The notes under the pieces are model-generated. The model had not been told where the DNA came from and did no database searches. It was given only the letters and a program-made list of their open reading frames with translations. DNA of 10,232 nt, taken from assembly GCA_937958375.1 (NCBI GenBank), contig CALGNY010000189.1, positions 1 through 10,232 on the forward strand. Reading direction: 5' to 3'. Of the stretch, positions 1 to 6,507 are shown piece by piece. The position numbers and the translations under genes are program-made. The stretch comes from an uncultured Bacillaceae bacterium. GTDB lineage: Bacteria > Bacillota > Bacilli > Bacillales > Alkalibacillaceae. The first letter of the stretch is position 1; every line of letters begins with the position of its first letter.

Positions 1-90
1 CACCAAACTCGGATCAACCGCTAAGTTCGAGCAAATAAACCGCGATTATTCCTTCAAACTTACGACTCATACCAAATTGCAGCAAAAAAG
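1..90 (+). repeat. Degenerate 51-bp tandem repeat, family 1 (left copy)
   Basis: One full unit and part of a second. The 17-mer AAGTTCGAGCAAATAAA at 23-39 is identical to the core of the array at the right end of the window, and the flanking CACC is 18 nt before it in both places. A decayed second core (AAATTGCAGCAAAAAA) begins at 74, exactly 51 nt later, and merges into the terminator of the regulator gene. It probably continues to the left of the window. Function unknown. Confidence 0.8.
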
Positions 91-115
91 AGCAGCCTAT
101 GAAGGCCGCTCTTTT
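86..115 (-). terminator. Rho-independent terminator of the PucR-type regulator
   Basis: Arms 86-97 and 104-115 form a 12-bp stem with one G-U pair (AAAAGAGCGGCC / GGCTGCTCTTTT read on the minus strand) around a 6-nt loop, followed by further T residues in the minus direction. The stop codon of the regulator (97-99) lies at the stem-loop junction, so the terminator overlaps the end of the gene. Confidence 0.85.
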
Positions 116-1800
116 GTCGTTTGTGTACTTGTTTCTTCAATCCATTCACCATTTTTCAGCTTCCACAATCGTAGACTCAATTCCAATAAAAAGGAATCAT
201 CGGAATCGATCAGTGTCAGACCGCTGAGATTTTCGATTTTCCGCAATCGATAAAGTAATGTCTGCCGGTGGATAAATAATGCTCTTGCCGTCTGACTGAC
301 ATTGCCTCGAAAATATTGATACGTCATAAAAGTCTGTACGAGTTCAGTCTGTTTTTTGGCGTCATATTCTAACAGTGGTTGGATTGTTTCTTCGATAATT
401 TGCTGTAAGGTATCTGTTTTTGGGATACTCAACAATAATCGGTTCAGTTTGGTTTCTTCAAAAAATGTCCGTCCGCCGAAGCTTTCTTGCTCGACATATA
501 AATCAAGCGCCGTCCGTGCTTCTTGATAACTTTGATAAAACGAGTGCAAACCTTGATTATGGATACCGATTCCCCATGCAAATGTGACACCAGCCAATTG
601 ATCATGAAGACGTCTTTCAATCATATCCAAAAAATGATTGACCGTTTTTTGGTGACCTTGGTCTTCAATTTCCAGAAAAATGACAACCTCTCCCTTTTCA
701 AAGGAAGACATCGTTCTCCGTCTCATCTGCTGTCCAGCATGGTTTATTTCTTTTTGAATGTAATAATTCAAACTGTGAAGTGAGGAATGGTCAGGCTGAT
801 CTTGCTCTTCACTCCATGACGTCTCCACTTGCTGCTCGTCGATATAATCACCGACAATACAAGCGTATTGAAGTGACAAATCGTAACCGAGCAGGTCACC
901 TTTGGAATAAATTTTGGAATCGATCTGTTTAAACTCTTTGGCCAATTGCATAACAAAATTATCTTTTAAGCGAATTTCAGTCATTTCAACTGCATTTTCT
1001 GTCAAAAAATATAGGGCACAAGCCGTCAAACCGTGTTCGAGCGCATGCATGACGTACCAGTCCAAATCTTCCGGTTTTTCTGGCATAAATAATAAATACC
1101 CTTGTTTTTTATGATTCGAATAGATCGTTAATTCATAACACGTCTTTTCATCGACAATATATTGATCAATATGCTGGTATAAAGGATGCTCACTATACGG
1201 GACAATCGGTTCATCCAATTGCTTGACGGGAAGATCATTAAACTGATTGATCGCATCAATGATTTCCCGATCAAAATCACAATTTGCCCTGATCTTTTTT
1301 TCATCATCACTAATAGCCACAGGAATTTCAATTTCTTCATGAAGTATATTCATTAAGTCTTCGAGTGAACTACTGCTTAACACATGATCCATCAATCGAA
1401 TTCGCAGCGCTTCTGTCTTTTGTCTTCTTTTTTCATTATGGTCATTAATCGCTTGGATTACGACTTGAACGATATCTGAAAAATTCACGTCCCACGGAAA
1501 TTCTAATATGACAAAATCATTCTCTTCAGCCAAATGGATGATTTCCTCAGAGATGGAGGTCATCCACCGACCTGTCACAAAAGCTAAGGCCGAGGCGCCG
1601 GATTGGATGATATCGCTTACATAGTTATAAAAAAGGGTTGGATCCTCATCCATTTGATTTGCGGAAGATAAGACAAGCTCATGTTTGCGGATAAAGTTTT
1701 CGACGGGAATGTCAACAATCGATACCCACTCAACCGTCTTAGTTTCAAGTAACTGCTCACCGGCTAACACATTTACCTGTTGAAACTCCTGTAATTTCAT
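97..1800 (-). CDS. PucR family transcriptional regulator
   Basis: A DNA-binding regulator of the PucR/CdaR type. The N-terminal half starts with the family pattern MKLQEF..VNVLAGEQLLE, continues to WVSIVDIP and ELVLSSA, and matches the PucR ligand-sensing domain (about residues 1-125). A divergent middle region corresponds to the GGDEF-like part of the family. The C-terminus is a clear PucR-type helix-turn-helix: GNVSQTARALFIHRQTLLYR and RKIENLSG at about residues 496-530 of 567. The reading frame is open to an ATG at 1845, but the promoter upstream would start the mRNA only about 6 nt before it and no ribosome binding site precedes it. The ATG at 1800 has GGGGGA upstream and begins exactly where the family does; an ATG at 1824 is a second option. 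Relatives control purine, GABA or sugar-acid catabolism, but no such genes are adjacent, so the target is unknown. Confidence 0.93.
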   Translation of the reverse strand: MKLQEFQQVNVLAGEQLLETKTVEWVSIVDIPVENFIRKHELVLSSANQMDEDPTLFYNYVSDIIQSGASALAFVTGRWMTSISEEIIHLAEENDFVILEFPWDVNFSDIVQVVIQAINDHNEKRRQKTEALRIRLMDHVLSSSSLEDLMNILHEEIEIPVAISDDEKKIRANCDFDREIIDAINQFNDLPVKQLDEPIVPYSEHPLYQHIDQYIVDEKTCYELTIYSNHKKQGYLLFMPEKPEDLDWYVMHALEHGLTACALYFLTENAVEMTEIRLKDNFVMQLAKEFKQIDSKIYSKGDLLGYDLSLQYACIVGDYIDEQQVETSWSEEQDQPDHSSLHSLNYYIQKEINHAGQQMRRRTMSSFEKGEVVIFLEIEDQGHQKTVNHFLDMIERRLHDQLAGVTFAWGIGIHNQGLHSFYQSYQEARTALDLYVEQESFGGRTFFEETKLNRLLLSIPKTDTLQQIIEETIQPLLEYDAKKQTELVQTFMTYQYFRGNVSQTARALFIHRQTLLYRLRKIENLSGLTLIDSDDSFLLELSLRLWKLKNGEWIEETSTQTTKERPS

Positions 1801-1803
1801 CAA

Positions 1804-1810
1804 TTCCCCC
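1804..1810 (-). promoter_or_regulatory. Probable ribosome binding site deciding the regulator start
   Basis: Read on the minus strand this is GGGGGAA, four to five nt before the ATG at 1800. It is close to the start but is the best purine run before any candidate ATG. The upstream ATG at 1845 has none. Confidence 0.5.
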
Positions 1811-1857
1811 ATTTGAAGACCCATATGCTCACCCACTTTTTCCATACTGTTATATCT

Positions 1858-1887
1858 ATTATATGAATAGAATCATTTAACAGTCAA
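1858..1887 (-). promoter_or_regulatory. Sigma-A promoter of the PucR-type regulator
   Basis: Minus-strand -35 TTGACT (1882-1887) and a perfect -10 TATAAT (1858-1863), separated by 18 nt. Transcription should begin near 1851, which makes the ATG at 1845 almost leaderless and favours a start further inside. Confidence 0.75.
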
Positions 1888-1919
1888 TTCAGATAATTAA
1901 AAAGTGTGTAAGCAACAGG

Positions 1920-2630
1920 TCACTTAGCTATAAAAAGTTGAGTCCAATACACGTCCATCGCGCCACCTTCTTCATAGCCAATGCCAATATGTGTCACATC
2001 TTCATTGAGTATATTTTCGCGGTGACCCTCACTTTTCATCCATCCATTCACGACGTCTTCCGGATCCAAGAAGCCAGCTGCAATATTTTCTAATACGACC
2101 GTGTGTTCGACGTCGAATTGCTGAAGCATATCCGATGGGGATCCATAGGTCGGTGAATTATGATCGAAGTAATCATTATATGCCATATCTGTCGCTTTTT
2201 CTTGAGCCGCATCCTGAAGTTCCATATCAATTTCTAAGTTTGATAACCCATTGACTTCCCTTTCACGGTTTGTCAATTCTACCACTTCATCCAACAAGGC
2301 CTGGAGTTCTGTTGTGTTATTTATGCTGTCCCCGTCACGTTTTTCTGGAGAACCGATACCAGGCCGAGGGTCAATCTGTGATTCAAACCCTTCACGCTGT
2401 GTCCTTTCGGTGAGGTTCCGCTCTTTTTCTCCTTCTTCATATCGTGGGTTCTGAATCCGATTACGCTCGCCATCATTGACCCAGCGTTCCTGATAAGGCC
2501 GATCCCCATCATTTTGTCGGTCAAACAAAACAGGGTCTGGTTCGTATTCGAAATCGATCCCTTCTTCTGTTTGTTGTCCACATGCTGCCAAAAATAAAAC
2601 GAATACGATCAATAGTAGAATCTTTTTCAT
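1920..2630 (-). CDS. Secreted lipoprotein with CAP/SCP (YkwD-like) domain
   Basis: A predicted surface lipoprotein of 236 residues. The first 20 residues are a lipoprotein signal peptide (MKKILLLIVFVLFLAAC, lipobox LAAC). Residues of about 20-105 are a charged, low-complexity, presumably disordered linker rich in E, R, D, Q and N. The CAP domain fills about 106-236 with family signatures: LTNRERE, YFDHNSP (His157), ENIAAG (Glu181), GWMKSEGHREN (His203), HIGIGY and YWTQLF. These give the His/Glu cavity residues of the CAP fold. Bacterial CAP proteins of this kind are found in spores or at the envelope, but their biochemical activity is mostly undefined. The ATG at 2645 is in frame, yet the strong GGAGGG lies between it and the ATG at 2630, which also begins a normal signal peptide, so 2630 is chosen. 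No strong terminator separates it from the regulator downstream, so some read-through is possible. Confidence 0.92.
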   Translation of the reverse strand: MKKILLLIVFVLFLAACGQQTEEGIDFEYEPDPVLFDRQNDGDRPYQERWVNDGERNRIQNPRYEEGEKERNLTERTQREGFESQIDPRPGIGSPEKRDGDSINNTTELQALLDEVVELTNREREVNGLSNLEIDMELQDAAQEKATDMAYNDYFDHNSPTYGSPSDMLQQFDVEHTVVLENIAAGFLDPEDVVNGWMKSEGHRENILNEDVTHIGIGYEEGGAMDVYWTQLFIAK

Positions 2631-2637
2631 AAAAATT

Positions 2638-2643
2638 CCCTCC
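2638..2643 (-). promoter_or_regulatory. Ribosome binding site deciding the CAP lipoprotein start
   Basis: GGAGGG on the minus strand, 7 nt before the ATG at 2630. It overlaps the in-frame ATG at 2645 and so rules that start out. Confidence 0.85.
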
Positions 2644-2713
2644 ATACGTTGTAAGCACTATTTTCTGAGTTAGTTTTTGTGATGGGAAGAGAAAATATGC
2701 TTCATAGGAGGGC

Positions 2714-2744
2714 AAAAAAACTGCACACCTTAAATGATGTGCAG
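2714..2744 (-). terminator. Rho-independent terminator of the M20 dipeptidase
   Basis: Minus-strand stem CTGCACATC / GGTGTGCAG (arms 2736-2744 and 2721-2729, one wobble pair), 6-nt loop, then seven T residues (2714-2720). It starts about 10 nt after the dipeptidase stop codon and separates that gene from the CAP lipoprotein. Confidence 0.85.
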
Positions 2745-2753
2745 GAATTTTTA

Positions 2754-4130
2754 TTACGCTTCATAATCTTTCAACATAAAATAATAATGGGCTAACGTTT
2801 CCATTCCTTTGTCGAAGTTTTCCAAGTTCAGATGCTCATTCGGTGCGTGAAGGTTCTCATCTGGCAAGCCGAAGCCCATCAGTACGACAGGCACCTTCAG
2901 GATCTCATCCAATTCAGCAACGATCGGGATGGACCCACCGCCACGGATATAAGCGGTCTCCGAATCATATACCTTTTCATATGCCTCTGCTGCAAGTTGG
3001 ATCACTGGATGGTCAAACGGTGTCACATATGGCTTTCCTTTATCAAATGGTGTGATGTTGACTTCTACACCAGCCGGCGTGTTTTTCTCGACATGCTTCG
3101 TCAATAACTCGACGATTTCATCCGGATCTTGATCAGGTACAAGTCGACAAGTTACTTTAGCGGTTGCACTGTTTGGCAGGACTGTCTTAATGCCTTCGCC
3201 TTGGAAACCACCATACATCCCGTTGATTTCCAAAGTTGGTCTGACGGAAGTTCTTTCCACATACGAGTAACCCTTTTCACCATCCAATTCAGGAACTTCA
3301 AGGTCTTTACGCAGTTTCTCTTCGTCAAATGGTACAGATGCAAGGGCTTTTCTTTCTTCCTCATCCAACTCAGGGACGCGATCATAAAATCCTTCCACTT
3401 GAATCCGATTGTTTTCATCCCGGAAGCTATCGACAATTTTCACAAGAGAATGAATCGGATTGACGACACCCCCGCCATATTCACCGGAATGAAGATCGCT
3501 TTTGGCCCCTTTGACATCAATTTGGATACCCGCCAAGCCTCGAAGCCCGTAGGTTATGGTCGGTTTACCTCTTTCAACCAATGCAGAATCAGATACAACA
3601 ACCAGATCTGTCTTCAATAAATCCTTATTTTCCCGAGCAAATTTCGGGAGGTTCGGACTACCGATCTCCTCTTCACCTTCAATCAACACTTTGAAGTTGA
3701 CCGGTGATTTGTCCGTGATTTGAAGAATTGCTTCCATGACTTTCAGATGCATGAAAACTTGTCCTTTGTCATCCGTTGCCCCACGTGCATATATTTTATC
3801 ATCACGAATGGTTGCATCGAATGGCTCAGAATCCCATAATTCAAGAGGGTCGACTGGTTGTACATCATAGTGCCCATATATCAAAACCGTAGGCGCATGT
3901 TCATCAGCTATGTACTCCCCATAAACGACCGGGTGGCCATCTGACGGTAAAACATCAGCTTTTTGAAATCCGATTCGACCCAATTCATCTCTTACCCATT
4001 CAGCAGCTTTTTCAACGTCTTCTTGGTGAATCGATAGTGCACTAATACTTTGAATTGCCAAAAATTCTTTTAATTGATCCAGATGTTTTTCTCGATTCTC
4101 TTTCAAATAATCAATGACTTGTTGTTGCAT
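2754..4130 (-). CDS. M20 family dipeptidase (metallopeptidase)
   Basis: A cytoplasmic two-metal (usually zinc) peptidase of the M20/CNDP-like branch, 458 residues, typical for the family and with no signal peptide. All catalytic elements are visible: metal ligand His87 and the following Asp89 in YGHYDVQP, bridging Asp120 in GATDDKGQ, general base Glu154 and metal ligand Glu155 in EGEEEIGS, Asp180 in VSDSAL, and the last His428 in HAPNEHL. The lid/dimerisation domain sits between about 205 and 360, with the return to the catalytic domain at RGGGSIP. The family cleaves dipeptides or related amide bonds; the exact substrate cannot be read from sequence. The start is secure, with AAAGGAGG 7 nt upstream. 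It is transcribed alone, with its own promoter and terminator, and is divergent from the phosphodiesterase gene. Confidence 0.95.
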   Translation of the reverse strand: MQQQVIDYLKENREKHLDQLKEFLAIQSISALSIHQEDVEKAAEWVRDELGRIGFQKADVLPSDGHPVVYGEYIADEHAPTVLIYGHYDVQPVDPLELWDSEPFDATIRDDKIYARGATDDKGQVFMHLKVMEAILQITDKSPVNFKVLIEGEEEIGSPNLPKFARENKDLLKTDLVVVSDSALVERGKPTITYGLRGLAGIQIDVKGAKSDLHSGEYGGGVVNPIHSLVKIVDSFRDENNRIQVEGFYDRVPELDEEERKALASVPFDEEKLRKDLEVPELDGEKGYSYVERTSVRPTLEINGMYGGFQGEGIKTVLPNSATAKVTCRLVPDQDPDEIVELLTKHVEKNTPAGVEVNITPFDKGKPYVTPFDHPVIQLAAEAYEKVYDSETAYIRGGGSIPIVAELDEILKVPVVLMGFGLPDENLHAPNEHLNLENFDKGMETLAHYYFMLKDYEA

Positions 4131-4164
4131 CCATCTTCCTCCTTTAATCGAATCATTACTCCCT

Positions 4165-4193
4165 ATTATAAAGAAAATCTGAAATTTTTACAC
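4165..4193 (-). promoter_or_regulatory. Probable promoter of the M20 dipeptidase
   Basis: A perfect minus-strand -10 TATAAT (4165-4170) lies 20 nt upstream of the ribosome binding site (4138-4145). The -35 at 17-nt spacing (4188-4193, GTGTAA) is weak. Confidence 0.55.
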
Positions 4194-4209
4194 GGTGGAA
4201 CTGAACGAA

Positions 4210-4240
4210 TTGGACGGTAACACGAAAAACATGTTATAAA
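4210..4240 (+). promoter_or_regulatory. Possible promoter of the phosphodiesterase gene
   Basis: An extended -10, TG-T-TATAAA (4232-4240), with a TTGGAC (4210-4215) upstream at a long 19-nt spacing. The leader would be about 60 nt. It is the best candidate in the divergent region but not a strong one. Confidence 0.45.
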
Positions 4241-4291
4241 TCAACAAGGAAAAGGTATTAATATCTGTATATTGTGCTTATTGGACGTTTC

Positions 4292-4299
4292 AAAGGTGG
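4292..4299 (+). promoter_or_regulatory. Ribosome binding site deciding the phosphodiesterase start
   Basis: AAAGGTGG lies 9 nt before the ATG at 4309 but only 3 nt before the in-frame ATG at 4303, so 4309 is the more likely start. Confidence 0.7.
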
Positions 4300-4308
4300 A
4301 AAATGATC

Positions 4309-5238
4309 ATGAAAAAAAGATATATCCGACTGAAACAGCTCGGCTTGATCCTACTTGGTATCCTCGTCGTTTTCACGGTGTTGAATTATCTTCCAGTCAA
4401 GCCGATGGATCAGCATCCCTTTTTTGAAGAAAAGCTCGACCAAGATGCACCGCTTGTGATTGCGCATCGAGCGGGTGACCAAATCGCTCCAGGGAATACA
4501 ATGGCCGCCATTGAACTTTCCTCCAAACTGGGCGTTGATATGATCGAAGTAGATCTGCATATTACAAAAGACGGTGTCATCGTTCTCGCCCATGATCCAA
4601 CTGTCGACCGTACGACCGACGGAACTGGTTATGTCTCGGATTATACGTTGGATGAATTTTTATCATTGGATGCAGGGTTCCACTTTCAAGACTTGGAAGG
4701 TGAATATCCTTATCGGGGTGTGGGCGTATACAAACCTCCTTTACGAGAGGTATTCGACCGTTTTCCAGATATGAATTACATGCTTGAGGTCAAACATACA
4801 AATCCCCCTGAAGTGCATCAAAACATTGTGGAGGAATTATGGAACATTATTGAAGAATATGATATGCACGACCAAGTAATGGTTTCGTCTTTCAACCAAA
4901 AAATAATTAACCGCTTCGATCAATTGGCGAATGGAAGTGTCGCTCTCGGAACAGGTCGAGAAGGTGTTTTTAATTTTACAATTGCCCATAAATTTTACAT
5001 GCGAAATTTATATCAACCGACTGGAGACGTCATACAACTCCCCCGGGCAAACAGCTGGTTTAATTTCTTTACAAAAGAGATGCTTGAAGGCGCCAAAAGA
5101 CAAGGCTTAGACATTCATTATTGGACAATTAATGATGAATTGACGATGCGGCAAATGATTGATGCAGGAGTGGATGGAATCATCACCGACAGACCCGATT
5201 TACTCATTGAGATTTTGGAGGAAAAAGGATTGCGGTGA
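4309..5238 (+). CDS. Membrane-anchored glycerophosphodiester phosphodiesterase
   Basis: A GDPD-family TIM-barrel enzyme that hydrolyses glycerophosphodiesters to glycerol-3-phosphate and an alcohol. After a basic N-terminus (MKKRYIRLK), residues 11-28 form one hydrophobic segment without a lipobox or clear signal peptidase site, so the catalytic domain is probably held outside the membrane by an N-terminal anchor. Catalytic residues are present: His53 in IAHRAG, metal ligands Glu80 and Asp82 in MIEVDLHITKDG, His95 in LAHDPTVDRTTDGTG and Glu160 in MLEVKH. The C-terminus has the family strand HYWTINDE and the GVDGIITDRPDLL end. One oddity: the usual PENT motif reads PGNT (61-64). Length (309 residues) is normal. 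It stands alone, with a repeat and terminator behind it. Phospholipid headgroup or teichoic-acid breakdown is a likely role, as inference from the family. Confidence 0.93.
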   Translation: MKKRYIRLKQLGLILLGILVVFTVLNYLPVKPMDQHPFFEEKLDQDAPLVIAHRAGDQIAPGNTMAAIELSSKLGVDMIEVDLHITKDGVIVLAHDPTVDRTTDGTGYVSDYTLDEFLSLDAGFHFQDLEGEYPYRGVGVYKPPLREVFDRFPDMNYMLEVKHTNPPEVHQNIVEELWNIIEEYDMHDQVMVSSFNQKIINRFDQLANGSVALGTGREGVFNFTIAHKFYMRNLYQPTGDVIQLPRANSWFNFFTKEMLEGAKRQGLDIHYWTINDELTMRQMIDAGVDGIITDRPDLLIEILEEKGLR

Positions 5239-5372
5239 TGGTAGCGACGAGGTGACTAATCGCCGACATTCTTGACATTTTGGTAGCTCAAATGTCGTTG
5301 AGATTAACTCTCAAAGACATTCTTGACTTTTTTAGAGCCTAAATGGCGTTGAGATTGACCCCTCTTCTTATT
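5236..5372 (+). repeat. 51-bp tandem repeat, family 3
   Basis: Two units begin with GACATTCTTGAC at 5265 and 5316, exactly 51 nt apart, and share GTTGAGATT-AC. A decayed partial unit (TGGTAGC...TGACTAATC) fills 5238-5264, starting at the stop codon of the phosphodiesterase. In the first unit GACATTT and AAATGTC form a 7-bp inverted repeat with a 9-nt loop (5274-5296). No reading frame or known element explains it. Confidence 0.75.
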
Positions 5373-5388
5373 TTGTAAAAAAGCACAC

Positions 5389-5425
5389 AAAAGCACCGAT
5401 CAATTCATTATTGATCGGTGCTTTT
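5389..5425. terminator. Bidirectional terminator between phosphodiesterase and YceI genes
   Basis: A perfect 16-bp stem (arms 5389-5404 and 5410-5425, from AAAAGCACCGATCAAT) with a 5-nt loop, flanked by A and T runs on both sides. It can stop transcription of the rightward phosphodiesterase and of the leftward yceI-type gene. Confidence 0.9.
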
Positions 5426-5445
5426 TCATGTGTATGAATAGTTTA

Positions 5446-5976
5446 TTATTCAGTTACGACAAATTCTAATTCGCCGTTCACTTTAACATCTCTTCCTACA
5501 AGTACGCCGCCTGTTTCTAGTGTAGCGTTCCAAGTTAGGCCGTACGCTTCACGATTGATTTTTCCTGAAAAATCAAATCCAGCGATTGTATTCCCTTGCA
5601 TAGGCTCTTTACCCATACCGTTGAAGTTAACAGTGAATGTTTCTTCGTTTGTGACACCTTTGATCGTCACATCACCTGTTAGATCATACGTATCTTCGTC
5701 TACTTTTTTGATGGATTTACTTACAAACTTGATTTCAGGGTTCTCTTCAGCACTGAAGAAATCATCTGATTTCAAGTGTGCATCCCGATCTGCTTGGTTT
5801 GTATCAATAGAATCAACTTTGATAGTTGCTTCGATTTTTAGATTTTCCAGATCGTTGACGTCTCCGTCTACATGGATATCAAAATCTTGGAATTGACCTT
5901 TCGCTCTTGATACCATCATATGTTTCACCTGGAAGTTAATTGAGCTGTGCGCTTTGTCTAATTGAATTGTTGACAT
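5446..5976 (-). CDS. YceI family protein (polyisoprenoid-binding-like lipocalin fold)
   Basis: A 176-residue YceI-domain protein covering the whole family length. Diagnostic stretches are the N-terminal DKAHSSINFQVKHMMVSRAKG, DFFSAEENPEIKFVSKS, YDLTGDVTIKGVT, and GLTWNATLETGGVLVGRDVK near the end. The family forms a beta-barrel that binds long isoprenoid or amphipathic molecules; some members are induced by stress or linked to quinone metabolism. There is no signal peptide, so this copy should be cytoplasmic, as in many Firmicutes. It is markedly acidic. The start is firm: AGGAGG (5985-5990) 8 nt upstream. It has a near-consensus promoter and is divergent from an HxlR regulator, which suggests that regulator controls it. 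Confidence 0.94.
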   Translation of the reverse strand: MSTIQLDKAHSSINFQVKHMMVSRAKGQFQDFDIHVDGDVNDLENLKIEATIKVDSIDTNQADRDAHLKSDDFFSAEENPEIKFVSKSIKKVDEDTYDLTGDVTIKGVTNEETFTVNFNGMGKEPMQGNTIAGFDFSGKINREAYGLTWNATLETGGVLVGRDVKVNGELEFVVTE

Positions 5977-6017
5977 TATTATGCCCTCCTAAATATCTTG
6001 GTTACTTTCTGTAAGCA

Positions 6018-6046
6018 AGTATAAAATAGATATTAAGTAATGTCAA
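6018..6046 (-). promoter_or_regulatory. Strong sigma-A promoter of the YceI gene
   Basis: Minus-strand -35 TTGACA (6041-6046) and -10 TATACT (6018-6023) with 17-nt spacing, which is eleven of twelve consensus bases. The -35 is embedded in the direct repeat described separately, so a bound regulator would block it. Confidence 0.85.
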
Positions 6047-6082
6047 GTAAGTATTTGTATTTATTTTTTCGAGTTTATTCTG

Positions 6083-6088
6083 TATACT
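6083..6088 (+). promoter_or_regulatory. Probable -10 of the HxlR-type regulator gene
   Basis: TATACT, 10 nt before the ribosome binding site AGAGGTGAT (6097-6105) of the regulator. No good -35 is seen at 16-18 nt, so expression may be weak. Confidence 0.45.
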
Positions 6089-6110
6089 ATTAAGTAAGAG
6101 GTGATATTCA

Positions 6111-6416
6111 ATGACCACTCCAGTTATTTGTGATAAATTTGAAAAAGCCCTGACACTAATGGGAAAACGTTGGGTTACGCTCATTATATTTCAGTTGCTG
6201 AATGATTCCAAACGTTTTTGTGAGATTGAAACAAATATAGGAATCAGTGGTAGGGTGTTGTCAGAACGGTTGAAGGATCTCGAAAAGGAGGGCATCGTGA
6301 AACGAAAAGTTTACGATGAAACTCCTGTAAGAGTCGAATATTCATTAACGGAAAAAGGTAAAGCGCTTGAACCTGTGTTAAAAGGGACACAAGAATGGGC
6401 GCACGACTGGTTATAA
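6111..6416 (+). CDS. HxlR family regulator, YodB/CatR-like, with N-terminal Cys
   Basis: A winged helix-turn-helix protein of 101 residues, the usual HxlR length. The family line is plain: LTLMGKRWVTLIIFQLL (about 14-30), RFCEIE, the recognition-helix region GISGRVLSERLKDLEKEGIV (about 43-62), and the wing RKVYDETPVRVEYSLTEKG. Cys7 sits just before the first helix, where the Bacillus subtilis redox/quinone sensors YodB (Cys6) and CatR (Cys7) carry their reactive cysteine; a second cysteine is Cys37. The C-terminal cysteine of YodB is missing (the protein ends HDWL), so it resembles CatR more. It is divergent from yceI across a short region with repeated boxes, pointing to an electrophile- or disulfide-stress repressor of yceI and itself. 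The homology is secure; the sensing role is inference. Confidence 0.93.
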   Translation: MTTPVICDKFEKALTLMGKRWVTLIIFQLLNDSKRFCEIETNIGISGRVLSERLKDLEKEGIVKRKVYDETPVRVEYSLTEKGKALEPVLKGTQEWAHDWL

Positions 6417-6422
6417 TGTGAT

Positions 6423-6453
6423 GAAGGTTTCCAATCTAGGAAGCCTTCTTTTT
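6423..6453 (+). terminator. Terminator of the HxlR-type regulator gene
   Basis: A 10-bp stem GAAGGTTTCC / GGAAGCCTTC (6423-6432 and 6439-6448, one wobble pair) followed by five T residues, 6 nt after the stop codon. Confidence 0.85.
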
Positions 6454-6461
6454 AAAATGAC

Positions 6462-6504
6462 AAAAACCTTATGCTGAACAGCTGTGCAGCATAAGGTTTT
6501 TTTT
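6462..6504. terminator. Terminator of the symporter gene, probably bidirectional
   Basis: A 15-bp perfect stem (AAAAACCTTATGCTG at 6462-6476 with 6487-6501) and a loop containing the palindrome ACAGCTGT. T runs follow on both strands. It lies just after the stop codon of the minus-strand symporter and backs up the regulator terminator. Confidence 0.88.
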
Positions 6505-6507
6505 ACA

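Larger units (their letters stand above)
6002..6097. promoter_or_regulatory. Candidate operator region for the HxlR-type regulator
   Basis: AAGTAA occurs at 6035-6040 and 6045-6050, one helical turn apart on both sides of the yceI -35, and again at 6092-6097 just after the -10 of the regulator gene. Near the yceI start of transcription is an inverted repeat TTAC-N5-GTAA (6002-6014). Placement over both promoters is what autoregulation plus repression of yceI would need. That the regulator binds here is inference. Confidence 0.45.

Noticed and set aside
2646..2713. Promoter for the CAP lipoprotein
   Set aside because: A promoter is expected here after the dipeptidase terminator, but no -35/-10 pair with acceptable spacing could be picked out.
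3129..3620. A 163-codon open frame on the plus strand
   Set aside because: It lies antisense inside the M20 dipeptidase, whose catalytic motifs are intact; its translation resembles no family and it has no ribosome binding site.
5555..5896. A 113-codon open frame on the plus strand inside the YceI gene
   Set aside because: It is the mirror image of a well-supported YceI gene, with serine-rich low-complexity translation typical of antisense shadows.
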